Positions 24,125 to 37,500 of a DNA stretch of 64,000 nt are shown here, piece after piece. The notes below the pieces were generated by a model, which saw only the letters and a list, made by a program, of their open reading frames with translations, ran no database searches and was not told where the DNA came from. The position numbers were made by a program, and so were the translations under genes. How positions within the stretch are numbered: the stretch's first letter is position 1; each line of letters begins with the position of its first letter. Origin of the DNA: Siniperca chuatsi (lineage: Eukaryota > Chordata > Actinopteri > Centrarchiformes > Sinipercidae); assembly GCF_020085105.1 (NCBI RefSeq), contig NC_058043.1, positions 17,226,167 through 17,290,166 of the forward strand. The letters are read 5' to 3'.

Positions 24125-25584
24125 TCAGGAGGTCGACCACAGAAAGTGATGCAAATACTCTGAAATGGCATCCCAATGCCTCCAGAGAAGGCTGAAGAGG
24201 AGTACAGAAAGCACGCAGCTGCAGGTTTTCATCAAGGGGACGACACAGTTAGCCACCGTGGACACAAACACCAAAAGGACTGCCATAACAGCTAGCAGCA
24301 CATTAATTAGTTTTCCAAGAAGAGTCCGTGCTGTGATGTTCTCCAAACCCTCAAGCTGCACCACCTGCTGTTGCTGCAGCTCCATCTTGGAGAGACGTGT
24401 CTGACAGGCCTCCAGTGCCTCCTACAGGTCAGAGACAAAACTGTCAGTGGAAATGACTAACTTGAGGAATTACATATACAGCACCTCATTTTATTTAGAC
24501 CTGATCATGGCGAAATTAACCTAGGTCCTTATTACTCCCACTGTAGTGTTTGTTCTGGAATACCTGGTCCCTGACTTGCTGTGTAGTAATGATTCAACTT
24601 TAATTTAGTAATATGCAGCATTTAACAAAGTATTACAACTAGATTTTGTCACAAGGATCCTCTTCAAAACAGGGTCTCAAGAACTGATAATGAAGCAGAA
24701 CCCACTGTTAGGTCCTTATGTCTAGATATTGTGCTTTACTGGGCAGGAAAAGCACAGTAATGATTTAACTAATTAACAATTGTTCATTCCAGTAAGCCTG
24801 CAATCACACTGGAACTGGCTCACCTAAATAGAATGCAGCCATTGTCATTAGTAACACCTGTGCTTTTCTTGCTATGCCAAAATGTCTGCTGTGACAGATC
24901 ACTTATACTAGTGAAGCTTACATGAATATCCGTTGCTCTACCATACGACCGATAAGCAGTTTTCTCCTCCATGCTGGCTAGTTCCTCTTTCAAGTTCAGA
25001 ATTTCATTCTGGTGCAGTTCTGTCAAGTCATTGAGCTGTTCTTCTAAACGTTCACACCTGCAAAATAGTAACGCCAATAGTATGTTAAACAGGACAGGTT
25101 CCTTTCAACCCCACAGAGTACTATAGTAAGCATATACTACCTGTATCGTTCCTCTTCTAGGGCCTCCACAATCACTGTGTACTCTTGTTGGTGGTAGGAT
25201 TTTAAGTTTTCAAAGGATTCCTTAAGTCGATATTGGTTTTCCCGAAGATCTTGGATCAGATAGAGTATATCATCAAAGCCTGATGCCTGGGCATGTTCAG
25301 GGGTATTGACCCTGGAGCTATGGGGTCCTCCAGAGGCTCCTGCAGAAGTAGCACTACTAGAACAGTTATCGTCACTGCCATACTTTGGGCTGGACTGCAG
25401 TTGCCCTGTCCTAAGTGTCCTCATTCCCCCAGGGCCAACACCCTCATCTCCCTGGGTTTCATCCAAGTCTTTCAGGGCTGCAATGTTATCAGCACTGCCA
25501 AACGTTTGCAGATGGAGGAGATTTTGCTCAGCTTGGACACCGGCGCTCGTGGCAGAAAAAGTGGCTAGAGAGACCACCTGTCAC
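24125..25584 (-). pseudogene. Partial tandem duplicate of the last three tmcc1 exons
   Basis: Three exon-like blocks match tmcc1 exons 3-5 in order and strand: 25141-25584 (parent 485 bases, here 444), 24922-25057 (136 bases, same as the parent; [20 protein letters not shown]) and 24125-24421 (parent 315, here 297; [20 protein letters not shown]). Splice acceptors and donors are kept. If the first block were spliced in the tmcc1 frame, translation would stop after 18 codons. Beyond the damaged start its frame stays open through [19 protein letters not shown], and the last block still codes for the two membrane segments but ends HFLWSTS instead of HFLLHPR. No counterparts of exons 1-2 were found. 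Most likely a recent pseudogene fragment; use as an alternative 3' end is possible but not shown. Confidence 0.75.
24741..24893. mobile_element. Short inverted-repeat element (MITE-like), copy A
   Basis: The left side (gcaggaaaagcacag) and right side (cacctgtgcttttcttgc, then cc-aaaatgtctgctgtg) are mutually inverted and match the element at 26887-27091. It sits in the intron between the second and third duplicated tmcc1 exons; the parental intron (28909-28989) lacks it. Confidence 0.65.
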
Positions 25585-25819
25585 CTGTAATGTGCAGGAT
25601 TGTGTTAGTTGGCTAATACTCAGACAACTGAACCACTTTGCTATTGTAATATGAAAATTAAGACTATGGCTCTACTCTGCTTTGAGTGTGGTATGAGGTT
25701 ACTATCTTGACCTCTTCATCCAGTGATTATATCTAAATTAGAGGTTATGTTTTATTACATAAGATATTAACATGTGGCCCTTTTGTCCATAAAAGTGAAG
25801 GGCACTGTTTTGATGTAAG

Positions 25820-25822
<3 letters not shown>

Positions 25823-25864
<42 letters not shown>
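25823..25864. repeat. (TA)n microsatellite
   Basis: About 20 TA units, next to the 5' side of the duplicated tmcc1 exon block. Confidence 0.95.
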
Positions 25865-25871
<7 letters not shown>

Positions 25872-26886
25872 TAATTTCTTTGAACCTCACCAGAATTCTA
25901 TTTAGCTCCCCTGAAATTAGGGTGGAGGCAGATATTTGAAACAACTCAAGACCTGCAATCAAAGCCAAATTTTGCACGACCTCTAGAAGTAAGTAACGTT
26001 TTTGTAATTTGGGTGAACTGACTTAAACTTCGTTATATTGGTAGATAGGCCTACTTACCTGGCATCAAATGAATGTGTCTATTTCAGCGACTTCCAACCT
26101 GCCGGGCGTCGATCACATCTAATCATGGTGACAGATTCAATTTAGCCACTTGGCTTAGATAAGAATTTTTTTTCCCCACTTATAGCTAGCGTTAATAATT
26201 AAAAACCTTTAGCTTTGCGTTAATGGTTTAATTCTGTAAACAATCATACCACTGTTCTGAACATGCTCGATACTGTCTGTAACAGTTGCGAGCAAAACAA
26301 ATCACACAAACAGGACGGTTTTTCAGTTTATAGCTAGTTTGCTAGCTACGTTGCACCGACCGCTAACAGATTTTCATGTTGCATAGCAACGGTAAAATAT
26401 TCAGATAGTTAAATATTAACATTTTTCCTCTGAACGGAATCAAGTTTGGGAACCTCTGATATCGATATCACATTTGTACTTTTTATGTTAAGAGTTGTTT
26501 TAAGAGGTTGTCAAAATGCTAGTTAAAGTCCACGTGGTTAGTGAAAAACTGCAGGCACCGAATGTCAAATCTACAGAGGAAAAGCTGGATGGAGTCAGGT
26601 TCAGTTACTGAATAAAGCTTTTAAGGGGTTTCTAGCACAACTTCAGCTACCTCCAAGGAGCATGGAGAAGGAAAATAGTCTTTAAAATGCCCTGAACTAG
26701 TCTTGACTATAGTCAACCCACACAGGTGATATCTTCTCAGGGCTGTACAGACTGTACTTGATCTCCCTGACTGTCCTGTTAGCGACATAAGAGTTGCTTA
26801 TTTACACATCCAGCTTATTCTTCTGCACCTGTTACCCACAACACACGTGGGCCTAATGAAAAGGGTCAAATGCAATAGAGCTTGTT

Positions 26887-27091
26887 CACAACACCTTTTG
26901 ACATGTCATAGCAGGAAAAGCACAGGTGTAATTAATAACATTGATAGCTCAATTCCTTCAAGTGGCCCAGTAAACTATTCCAGTGAGCAGACACAATACC
27001 TTGGACCTTGTCTAAATGTAATGCAGCCATCAATAATGTTATTAAATACACTTGTGCTTTTCCTGCTATAACATGTCAAAATGTCTGCTGT
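26887..27091. mobile_element. Short inverted-repeat element (MITE-like), copy B
   Basis: About 205 bases whose two halves fold on each other. The left arm includes 'ttttgacatgtcatagcagg' followed by 'aaaagcacaggtgt', and the right arm is its near-complement ending 'aaaatgtctgctgtg'. Arms extend for roughly 55 bases with a few mismatches. There is no coding capacity. Copy A at 24741 belongs to the same family. Confidence 0.7.
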
Positions 27092-27556
27092 GGAAAAAAA
27101 AGGTCTCTCTTTTATGGCCTCCCTCACTAACCCAAACACACTTCAGGATGTTGGTGTAGTAGGAAGAATGAGTAAACTGTGTTTGAGTGTTAACATGTCA
27201 CATTTTTTGAACTGGGTTTTTTCAGCCACAAGTAAGACAGCAAAAAATTACATATCTGGAGGATAATTTATTAACTACTACTGCCAGAGACCTCCACAAT
27301 TTGTCTGCGTTACTCTCATGGCCTGAAGTCCAATTAACCATCTTTTATGTCAATGCTTCCTCAATTTTGGGGGGGATTACCAGTCTCCTACAAGTTAAGG
27401 CTTCACATTCAAACCCTGGAAGAACATGACTACTACTCTCTTAAATATAGTATATTCCCCAACAAGAGGCTTTTTGTAATGTGTAATGTACAATTTAGCG
27501 ACTTAATGACATTGAAGACAAACACAAGTTAGACTTTCACCTTTTAAAACAGCAAA

Positions 27557-28593
27557 TTTATTTGTCTTTAAAAAATAAAAAATAAACTAAAAAGTATTAC
27601 TATTTCATTGTCACTATGGAAACAGTACGGAAGCACTGAGTCTTTGAGCACTTAAAGCACTCTTCAAGTATGTTAATTCAGTTCATAGATTATTCTTCTG
27701 CAGTGGAAAAGCCACCAGGATAGCAGGATCCAGTTGGCCCAGAGGGCAGGGTCGCAACTCCAACTCAACAGTTCTTGATAGTTATATCCTGGTTGTGGCT
27801 GAACCAGTGTTACTGACTTAAAACATCCAAAAGAAACAAGTCAAGAACCCACTACCATTTGATCCAGTGACAAGTCTGATTCCAGAGCAATGCAGCTGAT
27901 GTGCAAGCACCCCATTCTTCAAAATGTAGTGAGCAGGAAGATGAAGAGTTGGCCACACAAGCTGAAATTTGAAAATATTGAGTGAAGGGGAAATAACGAG
28001 CAGACTGGAAAGACCAGAAGAGAGAGAACTTACAAAAAGAGAATGTGGACAACTAAATCAGCAGAACAGTGTTGGCTCATTACAGTTAAAAGAAAAGAAA
28101 AAAAGCCACCAATCAGCTGTATTAAAAATAGCAGTGACTTCAAAACAATACCACTTGAATCAGCTCAAAAATAATAAAAGTACAATTTCTTCTGTGGGGA
28201 AACAATGCAGTTTTCCACATGTAAACAAATTCACTCAGAAGAGAGAAATCAAGTGTGCAGTTCTCTCAGCCCCGCCAACTATGCCCCTTTCACCCTTACA
28301 GTGTGCTTGTGCCACAATTGCACCAAAGATAGCAAGTCAATACCAAACATCCAGCCTTTTCTCCACCTTATTCTTCATTTTATTCTTCTCAAAACACATT
28401 TCAGAAAGTGATAAAGTGACAACCCTCTGATGCAATCCTCCTGAGTGTTTTGAGAGGCTGTTGAAAAGGAAGAAAAGGTAGCACTATTGAGATTCAACTC
28501 CCTGTATGCCCTGTATGGGTCAACGTCCTCCCTTTACACATCAGCCCCAAACCCTCTGTCCCTTCGTCATTTAAATAAGCCTCTCCAAGCTGG
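27557..28593 (-). other. Probable tmcc1 3' UTR with poly(A) signal at its left end
   Basis: A minus-strand AATAAA (tttatt at 27557-27562) lies about 1 kb past the tmcc1 stop codon. No minus-strand coding frame is seen between them; a plus-strand frame at 27969-28430 is antisense and is taken as chance. The stretch 25865-27556 holds only the short inverted-repeat element and AT-rich spacer. Confidence 0.5.
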
Positions 28594-31500
28594 TCATCTG
28601 GGGTGCAGAAGAAAGTGATGCAGATACTCTGAAATAGCATCCCAATGCCTCCAGAGGAAGGCAAGGAGGATGACGAGGAGCAGTGTAGTAAGTGTGCGGC
28701 TGCGTGTTTTCATCAAGGGGACGACACAGTTAGCCACCGTGGACACAAACACCAAAAGGACTGCCATAACAGCTAGCAGCACATTGATTAGTTTTCCAAG
28801 AAGAGTCCGTGCTGTGGCGTTCTCTAAACCCTCAAGCTGCACCACCTGCTGTTGCTGCTGCTGCAGCTCCATCTTGGAGATACGTGTCTGACAGGCCTCC
28901 AACGCCTCCTACAGGTCAGAGACAAAACTGTCAGGGAAATAGCTCCGATGACACAGCAGGAACATCATGTTATTATTAGTAAAGCTTACCTGAATGTCCC
29001 TCGCTCTTTCGTAAGATTGGTAAGCAATCTTCTCCTCCATGCTGGCTAGTTCCTGTTTCAAGTTCAGAATTTCATTCTGGTGTAGTTCTGTCAAGTCATT
29101 GAGCTGTTCTTCTAAACGTTCACACCTGCAAAATAACAACAGTGCGTCACAAACAGGACATTTTCTTCTCTTCCACCCACACAGACCTACTATACAACAG
29201 TGTATAGGATATGATGTGATACCTGTATCGTTCCTCTTGCAGAGCCTCCATGATCATCGTGTAATCACGCTGATAGTGGGCTTTCAAGTTTTCAAAGGAC
29301 TCCTCCAGTCGACCTTGGTTTTCCCGGAGCTCTTGGATCTCATGGAGTATAGCATCAAAGCCTGAGGCTTGGGCATGGTCAAGGGTATTGCCCTTGGAGC
29401 TAGGGGGTCCTCCAGGGGCTCCAGTCGTGCTGTTGGCTCCTGCAGAGCCAGAAGTAGCGCTAGAACAGTCATCATCACTGCCATACTTTGGGCTGGACTG
29501 CAACTGTCCTGTCCCAAGGGTCCTCGTTCCCCCAGGACCAATGCCTTCATCTCCCTGTGTTTCATCCAAGGAGTCTTTTAGGGATGCAATGTTATCAGCA
29601 CTGCCAAACTTGTTGCGGATGAGGGAGGCGATTTCTCTCGGCTTAGACACGACAGCTCCAGCTGCAGAGTGAGTGGCTTGAGAGAAACTGGAGAGACCAC
29701 CTGTCACCTGTAATGAGCGAGATCAGGTCAGTACTCAGGCTGTGTCAAGTTGCTATTTCAATACGAAAACTAAGGCAAAATAACATGCAATAGTTGCCAA
29801 AAGGATACACTACTATACAAATGAGCCTACTGTGGGAGCCATTTGTTATTTATGTGTATACATTTCTGCCTCTTAGCACTAGGTGTGGTGTGATTTGAGC
29901 ACTAGGCCTCAAATGTGATTTGTGTTGAAACTGCAGAGTCTGTTCAGGTGCTGGTTGAACTGAAACTTGCTTATCTAAAATAGTGCTCTGTTAAGCATGA
30001 TATCAATACCTTGTATGACTGGTACATGGAAACTCTACGCAGCTCATTTTTAATTAGCTCCAGCTTTTGCCAATAAGTCAGTGTGAACTACTTGTGCTTC
30101 GGATAACGTTTAACACTACCACCCTAAAACTATAGGCCTATGGCTTTTAGCATGCACACCACAAGCACAGATGGTCAACCTGTCATTAAAAATTAAATTC
30201 CAATCATCAATTTCAATATAATCAATTTACCAACAATCAAGGATGTGTGCACAACAGGGGGGTAGAAAAATTATGGCCATAATGTCATGATAGCTTATAT
30301 ATGGACATTTTCAGAATTTAGATCGCTGGAGCTAACAGCTAATTCTGCACTGTGGGCTAACGGAGAGGTTTCCATCTTGAGATAATGAATATTTTCCACT
30401 CATTCTCGTTTGTTTTCTACACCCCACGTGCACGCGCAGCTCACTGATGACGTTGCTCAGAAACCCGTCTATATGGCCATCCATGACTTCTGCCAGCTCC
30501 ACTGTACAGTGGTGGTAACACGGTACAACCAGACTTCCCCACCTCAACCTCTTTTTCCAGAATCAATGTTACTCAATAGGTGCAACAGACACCTGTGTTT
30601 GGCAAGTCAAATGTCTGTCACAAGAACAGTCTATTCTCTAAGTTGTCGGCTATCTTAACTCCTTTACATTTACTCAAACAAATTTATATTAAACATTTTA
30701 TAATTTATTGGCAAAAGAATTGTAATGTTTTTGTCAATAAAACCCTTTAAATAATGCTGAGAGAGTGGGTTTTGGCAACAAACGAACACTGAAGGCACCA
30801 GGAAAGCACACACCTTGGCTCCAACATCTTTCAGCCCCTGGTGCATGTCTCGGAAAACATCTTTGGGCTGGCGAGGGATACCGTTGTGCTCCACCTCTCG
30901 AAGCTTCCGGTGGTAATGCTCCAGCTTCCTCTGCAGTTGGTGGATAGTCTGAGCTGACTTTTGGTTCTTCTTCTCAAACACCTGTTTGATGCGTGCACTC
31001 TGTTGTTTGTCTGCGTTATTAGCGAGTTTCAGGTATTCAGCCACGTTGTCATCACGTGCAGTTTGCTCGATTTTGATTTGTTCTGTGAGCTTGAGGATCT
31101 TCTGTTGTAGTTGGGCAATGGCCTGCTTAGTTCGCTGGGGGTCTGGGGTATTGTCAACTACATCATACCCATCTGCACCGTAGGGGAGGGCATTGGGTGA
31201 CAAAGCAGGGCCCAATCCATCATAACGATCCAGCTGTTCAAAAAAAGTGAAGAGAATAAAATGTATGTGAAGAAATGCTTTTGATCATTTGAAGTTCATC
31301 AAGACAAAACATTCAAATCACTGCTTGTCATGGTATTACTTAATCATGCATTATTGTGCAAGCACTGGGTGATGTAATGCTGACCATAATTTGGTGTTTA
31401 TCATGTTGTCTCTCTCTAAAGGTTTGTCTAATGAGAACCCTAACAGTATCGAAATAATAAAAATTATCTGAACACTGTTTAAAATCAGTTTAAAAAACGG

Positions 31501-34500
31501 TGCTGTATTGGCTTGAATAGAAGACTGTTTTTTTGTGGAAATTAACATTTGAAAACCTGCAGCCATCTTACACTTACGCTATTTCTGTCACTACGCATTC
31601 ACAACAGCAGATGGCGCCTGTAAAACAAAAGTTTCCTTTTGACTGTCACATCACAGCTGCACTTCAAAGAGTCATAGGTGGGAAGATGCAGTGACTGTTG
31701 TCAAAATTGACAAAAGCTCAAAAATAGGCCAAGTTAACTGTGGACTGAGAAGGAGTTACATCATTTTAATTTTTTGGTTAAAAAGCCCAGTGCAAATGAC
31801 TTGAAGCCATAAACACTCATCAGAGCCTTGAGGCTCAAACTGAGGCAACAATCATAAGAGCTACCAGCTCCTATTGGAAATATGCAAGCTGTTGAACTCC
31901 TTGTACTCTGAAGTATGTCAACAGTGTGTATGTCTGGCAACATACAGTACCATAAGATTTTGTTACAATTTTAACTGTTTAACATTACTGTTTAACTGTT
32001 TAACAGTAATGTCAGGAATCAGGATGCTTTATAAAGCTGGCAAAATCTCACATCTGGAGATTTAAAGTGGATGAAACAACTAATATCTTGGTGAACAAGT
32101 ACTTAGGTTTTGTGGTCGGGTTAGTGTACTTTCTTGATCTATTTAATACTCATTTTTCCTCACAGTTTTAGTGATTATTTTAACAGCATTGAAACCAACA
32201 TTTTTACCCAACATAAGGCCCCTTGGAACAGTCAAGTCAAAAATGATAACAAGATAAAGGATGCTGTAACGTTGACAGGCGATAAGAAAGAGCTGCTAAA
32301 TAACTTTACAGAGATGTTTGGGTATATGTCAACATTAATAAATAAATGAGCTTTTTGATTACATGCAGTTTTACTTGAACTACAGGTATTTAGCACTAAT
32401 ACAAACAATTATGCAGTACAAACAGGTTCTTGGATCAACTAGTGTTTGACGGAGGATAACTCAACCTCAGCTGCACATTGTTGATTACAAATAAAAGGTC
32501 ATATGGTGTTATAAGATAAACAGGAACTGGGAGGTGAAATGTTTCCAACTTGCCTATTACATGTGTTGAAAAACTTAATTCCAGCTTCCACTGAGTTGCC
32601 AAGAACTGCAGAACAGTGTGACATGGCCCCTCGTTTTACGATGTCTACTTTCTCCTAATTTGTCATTCCAGAGATTCTCCTGTCATACTGCTGATATCCA
32701 GCCCCTACTTCAATGGCCCTATAGTGCGTAAATAATTTTTATTGTGCTCTAGTTACCGTGTAAAGTTTTATATATTCTTGTAGGGTTTTTTTACCTCTAC
32801 TTTTTAATAAAGCCCTGTTTCAATGTGTATTTTTTTATTTTTATTTTAATCCGTTATCTCATAGGCATGTAAACCCCCCCCCTTTTACAGTTTCACTGGT
32901 AATAACACTGAAGACGTTGTTTCCAACATGGTTTCAACATTCAGTGTAAAAAATAAAAATAAAAACAATCATCCCACAAGTTTGAGTTTGTTTAGCCCTG
33001 CAAGCCTTCTCTGACCTGAAGTACTCTCAGAGACAGCAAAAGCTAAATTTAGAAAGGCTTAAAGCACATAGTGACCAACCACTCAAAGGCAATCTCTGAC
33101 CTTCCACCGCTGACAGCTCATCTTCCCATTCACCGGTTCATCCAGGCACATCTAAACCATTAACAGCCTTTTAACACGTTTGCACAATTCACTTAGTTTT
33201 GACATTCCTGCACAGATATTAGTGCATGACTAAGTTTTTATCTTTTATTTTTATAGCCGGGTTGCAAACAAATACAAAGCATTTGCTTCCTCATGAGTGC
33301 ACAGTGTCTCTTTGTATAACGATTTGAATCTGAATGTTTTATGTCCTGAAGCCAACGTTGAATACAAAATTACAAAATTTTAGGATTTAATTCAGTAGAT
33401 CCTAATAATGACATATTTTGTTATGCAAGTTGAACTATGCATGTTCTAGGACAGAGTTTATGAAAGAAAGATTTATGAATTCAAACATTATGTTTTTTGT
33501 GTCACACCGAATATATTTGTACATGAATAGAGGAGGTTGTTATATAAGAATGTTGGTGGGACATTATGAATAATGTATACAAATGTTTTGAGTGCAAAAA
33601 GAAAAAAGCTAATATTCATGGATTTTGTAAGTGCTATTGTTTTTAATTGTCTTACTTTTATTTGGGACAAACAGGTTCTGAGTTTTGGAACAGCAGTTCC
33701 CATCATGCTTTGGGGGATGCAAGTTATGACTCGGTGAAGGAGTGTGAAGGGAGAGCCAAGCAATTTTTTTCTCCTCTTCCATGCACCCCCCACACACTGG
33801 CACTCCAAGCAATTACCTATGTAACGTACATCACAAACCTCCCAAATCTGCCAGTGCATCACTTGCATCAAGACTGGAGATTCTTACTACTCTCTAAAAA
33901 GACTTTACTGTTGCATGCCCATGGTTTACTTCTCACGTGGACCACTTGACAGGACTGAGACACTCACCTTGTCAGGCTCCTCAGTTGAGTGGTAACCAGA
34001 GGTCAGCAGCATGTCAGCTAGGGCTGGGCTGGTAGGTGTATCTGTGGTGGAGGAGGAGCGTGGGCGTCCAGCCTGCAGCAAGGCCTCATGGGTGCTGCGC
34101 CGGTGGATCTGTGGGCTACCTTTCTGGGGAGGATCCCCAGTGCCGCCCACCTTGCTGCGGCGGCTCTGCAGGCTGGTGCCTCGCTTCATTGGTGGACCTC
34201 GGAACTGCTGCAGAACACGGCTCAGAGCTGCGGGAGGGGCGGAAGCGGCAGGGTTGTCAGAATCCAAAGGGAGGGCCGAGGAGGCAGGAGCGTCCCCTAC
34301 TTCTGACCCTACATCAGTGGGTTCGGAGGGAGGGGCGCCTGTGCAGGACGAGACGGAGTCATGTGGGGAAACGGAGGAGCGTCGGCGCTGTGGCTGGAAG
34401 AAGTGCTTCAGGCCATGGCCCAACGCTCCCATGTTCTCCAGGGCATTATGGGTGATTTTGGACAAGCCGTGCTCTGACTCCGACGCCCTCCTGCCGACTT

Positions 34501-34564
34501 CCGGCTCCGCTCGACCTCCTGCGTCCGGCTCCTCTGGACTCTGCTCATTACTACCCTGATCCAT
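28594..34564 (-). CDS. tmcc1: Transmembrane and coiled-coil domain protein 1
   Basis: Five coding exons: 33968-34564, 30814-31233, 29223-29707, 28990-29125 and 28594-28908, together 650 residues (human TMCC1 is 653 from memory). Residues 1-199 are Ser/Pro-rich and probably disordered (start [14 protein letters not shown]). A coiled coil follows at about 228-310 ([20 protein letters not shown]), then a linker with [20 protein letters not shown], and a second long coil from about 440 to 590 ([20 protein letters not shown]). Two membrane segments sit at the C terminus ([20 protein letters not shown] and [15 protein letters not shown]). The TMCC family resides in the rough ER membrane, and TMCC1 is reported to work at ER-endosome contacts in endosome fission. 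A poly-Gln run precedes the membrane part. Non-coding 5' exons probably lie further right. Confidence 0.9.
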
Positions 34565-37500
34565 CAGAGACCTCCAGTTTCACAGTGAGGTTCTACTAGG
34601 GGGTGCAGGGGACTAGCTACGCCCCGTCGACACCCCCCTCCCTCCCCCCCCAAGAGACTGGTTGAAAGCCGGGAAGCAGAGGGGATGGCGCTCAGTTGGG
34701 CCTTCTGAGTGCGCATGCATCTGTGGCTTGGCTCAATGTCATGCTTGTCTACCACAAAAGGAAAATAAAATGGATTATGACATGCAGCAATGAGTGATGA
34801 ACATAATAAGCAGCAGCAGAATATAAAAACACCAAGCAACATAAACTGGGTTGACACAGATATGACCACTTTTTTGCAGTTCTGTATAAGAAGGTTTCGT
34901 GTTCATTTTGTCCAAAAATTCATGATTGAAAAAAGCTTTATATTTTCTCTCTGCTGAATGAAAACAGTGGGTATCCATTTTAGCTAAAAAGCATGTGGCA
35001 TGTCTGATGGTGCCAACCCGGTAATGTAAAAACAGTCTACAAAGTAAACAAGCTTTGAGAACAGTTTCTGAAATGTCGAGGTTTGTTATATTGCATGTTG
35101 AAGGTCGATGCCTTTAGCTGTTTCTGAAATCACTTTCCATTGTTTATTTCTGGGCATTCAAGCCCAATTGTACAAACGCTCTCATGATAGTTGAATAACT
35201 ACATTTCAGAAAGTATTCATTAAGGAAATTAATAAATCAACATAATTGAAAGTGCTTGGATGATGCTAACAAAGACTACAGAGTGAAAAATGAAAATGAA
35301 ATTCTAAATGGGCAGTGATTGTTATCTAATTCTCAAATGATTAAGGTGTGCAACGATCCACGGTGGCCTCCTCTTTGCATCTCATTTTATAACAAGGCTA
35401 AATCCTGTAATGTAAAGGACCATTCCAAGTCTTTGGCTCTCAGATGACAGCTTATATAAAAAGCATTGTGGTTTACCAACATGTAATGAGACAGTGAGAA
35501 AGAGAGCAAGAGGTGAGATAGAGTGTCACAGAGATCTTACCATCAGCGCAGCTTCTCCTCTACTGACTCACAACTCAGGATTGGCTAAATGAAGCTGAAA
35601 TATAAACAAAAATCATAAATAATATGCTTCATACAACAGAGAGGGAAAGGGTTGAAAAATAGGCGTACTTTAGCATCACACAGAAATGAACAGGCTTGAA
35701 CACAAACCTTTAACTCAGTAGTAACTGGTAATAATGGATATGTAAAGGAATGCTACACCAGACGACGCTTAAAAGAGTTATGCTGACTGTAAGAAATTGT
35801 CAACGACCAAATGGACCTTTGTTTTAAAATCTTAAGACCCAGCAGTAAATCGGTGCATAATGAGCATTGTTATGTTATAATGGCATCTATTGTACATTAC
35901 AGGATACATGACAACATAAGTAATAATACTAGTTCTACATAGAAACAAACATACAAAATCATGGCATGAACACTGCTCAAGGGAGCTGTCACTGCACAAC
36001 TCATCTGTAGCACGTACAAGGGCGGTGGGGGACGTTAGCCTGAGAGAGATCCCTCCTGTCCTCTTTTTCTCCTCGGCCAACGAACCAACAAACGTGCATG
36101 CTGTCCTTGAATACAAACGTCTAGTTTTTTATTTTTGATGATTTCTCACATGACCAGATGGACATCAGCTTTAAAAACTCTCTTTTTTACAGTACCTGTA
36201 CTTATTTGACACTATGTGGTTCACAGCCAGAACATTCCTAAAACCTCAAACCCAAATGGCAGCGTTAGCACTTTAAATTGTTCTGTGTTTACATTTACAG
36301 ATTCGCACCTTTATTAATAAAGGAATTCATTTTTTCACAAAATTTTAATTGATGAAATTGATCTCTTTAATCAAATTAATCCTTCATTTTTGGAAATTCA
36401 GTACTTCAACTTCAGTGTTCAAGCATACCCATTACTAATGGCAGAAACAGACACAGCTACACTGGTTCTGCTATGCCTCTGCATGCTTGAATCACATGGG
36501 ATCAAAACCAAAACATCGGCTGTCCCTGGTTGCAGTGCTGATGAACAGCAGTGAAACATAAATTGAAAGGTTTGATTAGTTTGCACAGCATGCATTCTAA
36601 ATGACATATTGTTAAAGTAAACCTGAATTACACCTATTGCTAAGCACGAAAACCAACATTTCTATGGACTTCTTAAAGACCAGAATACATTTTACTTCTC
36701 AACAGTAAGTTTGTGCCCTGCTTTAGTCTTCAAGCACACAGACAGACAAGGCATAGTGAGAAGCATGTTTCTCTAAAGGAAATATCCCAGCCTAAAGCAA
36801 TGGGTCTGACTATGTAGCACATGGATTATTTTGCAGACAGACAGAAAAATGATTCCACGAGTCAGCAGAGCTACGAAGTATCATTTAACAACCCAGCAGC
36901 ACAATCTAGCACCAAAAACCCTTTGAAATGCTCCATTAGTGATACACAGTGACTCATTACTGCTGGTCCTGCTGTTACATCTGCAGTGTTGGAAAGCACT
37001 CTGTTAAAGGGTAGGTGGTAGTGAATAGTACAATAATGAAAAGAGTGTATCCTTACCAATTCTTGCTGATCAACGTGACTGAACAAAGGCCATTTCATTT
37101 TTTTAAAAAACTGTTCACTTACTGCTGTCGCTCATTTCACTCATTACTCAAAAAAAATGAAAACGTCAAAAGATTATTTCACATGAAACATCCCGCTCTC
37201 TGTAAGGGAAATACTGTAAGTATAAAAAGACTACTCGGAACTTCAAACTGCATTCTCTCAAACATAAGTTAATTTTTTTGTGACATTACAGCTAACCACA
37301 ATGAAGTCATGTTACACAGTCTGTGTTAAACCAGTGTTTGTATATGCAAGTTTTCATGGCTGCTGCTTTAAAACTCACAGATGCCAGGTATAAGTGCACA
37401 TCTTACTGGCTCTTTGATATACATGTCATAATGTTAAGGCTACCAATTATCATATATAGGCTATATAACTATGTAACCAACTGATTTAACACTAAGCTTC

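Noticed and set aside
27969-28430. 153-residue plus-strand open frame
   Set aside because: Lys/Ser-rich, no recognisable motif, lies within the tmcc1 3' UTR region; most likely chance.
31983-32012. Imperfect palindrome around acattactgtttaac...taacagtaatgt
   Set aside because: Short, AT-rich, with a one-base offset in a tmcc1 intron; expected by chance in such sequence.
34011-34559. 182-residue plus-strand open frame
   Set aside because: Antisense of tmcc1 coding exon 1, which has clear family sequence and splice sites.
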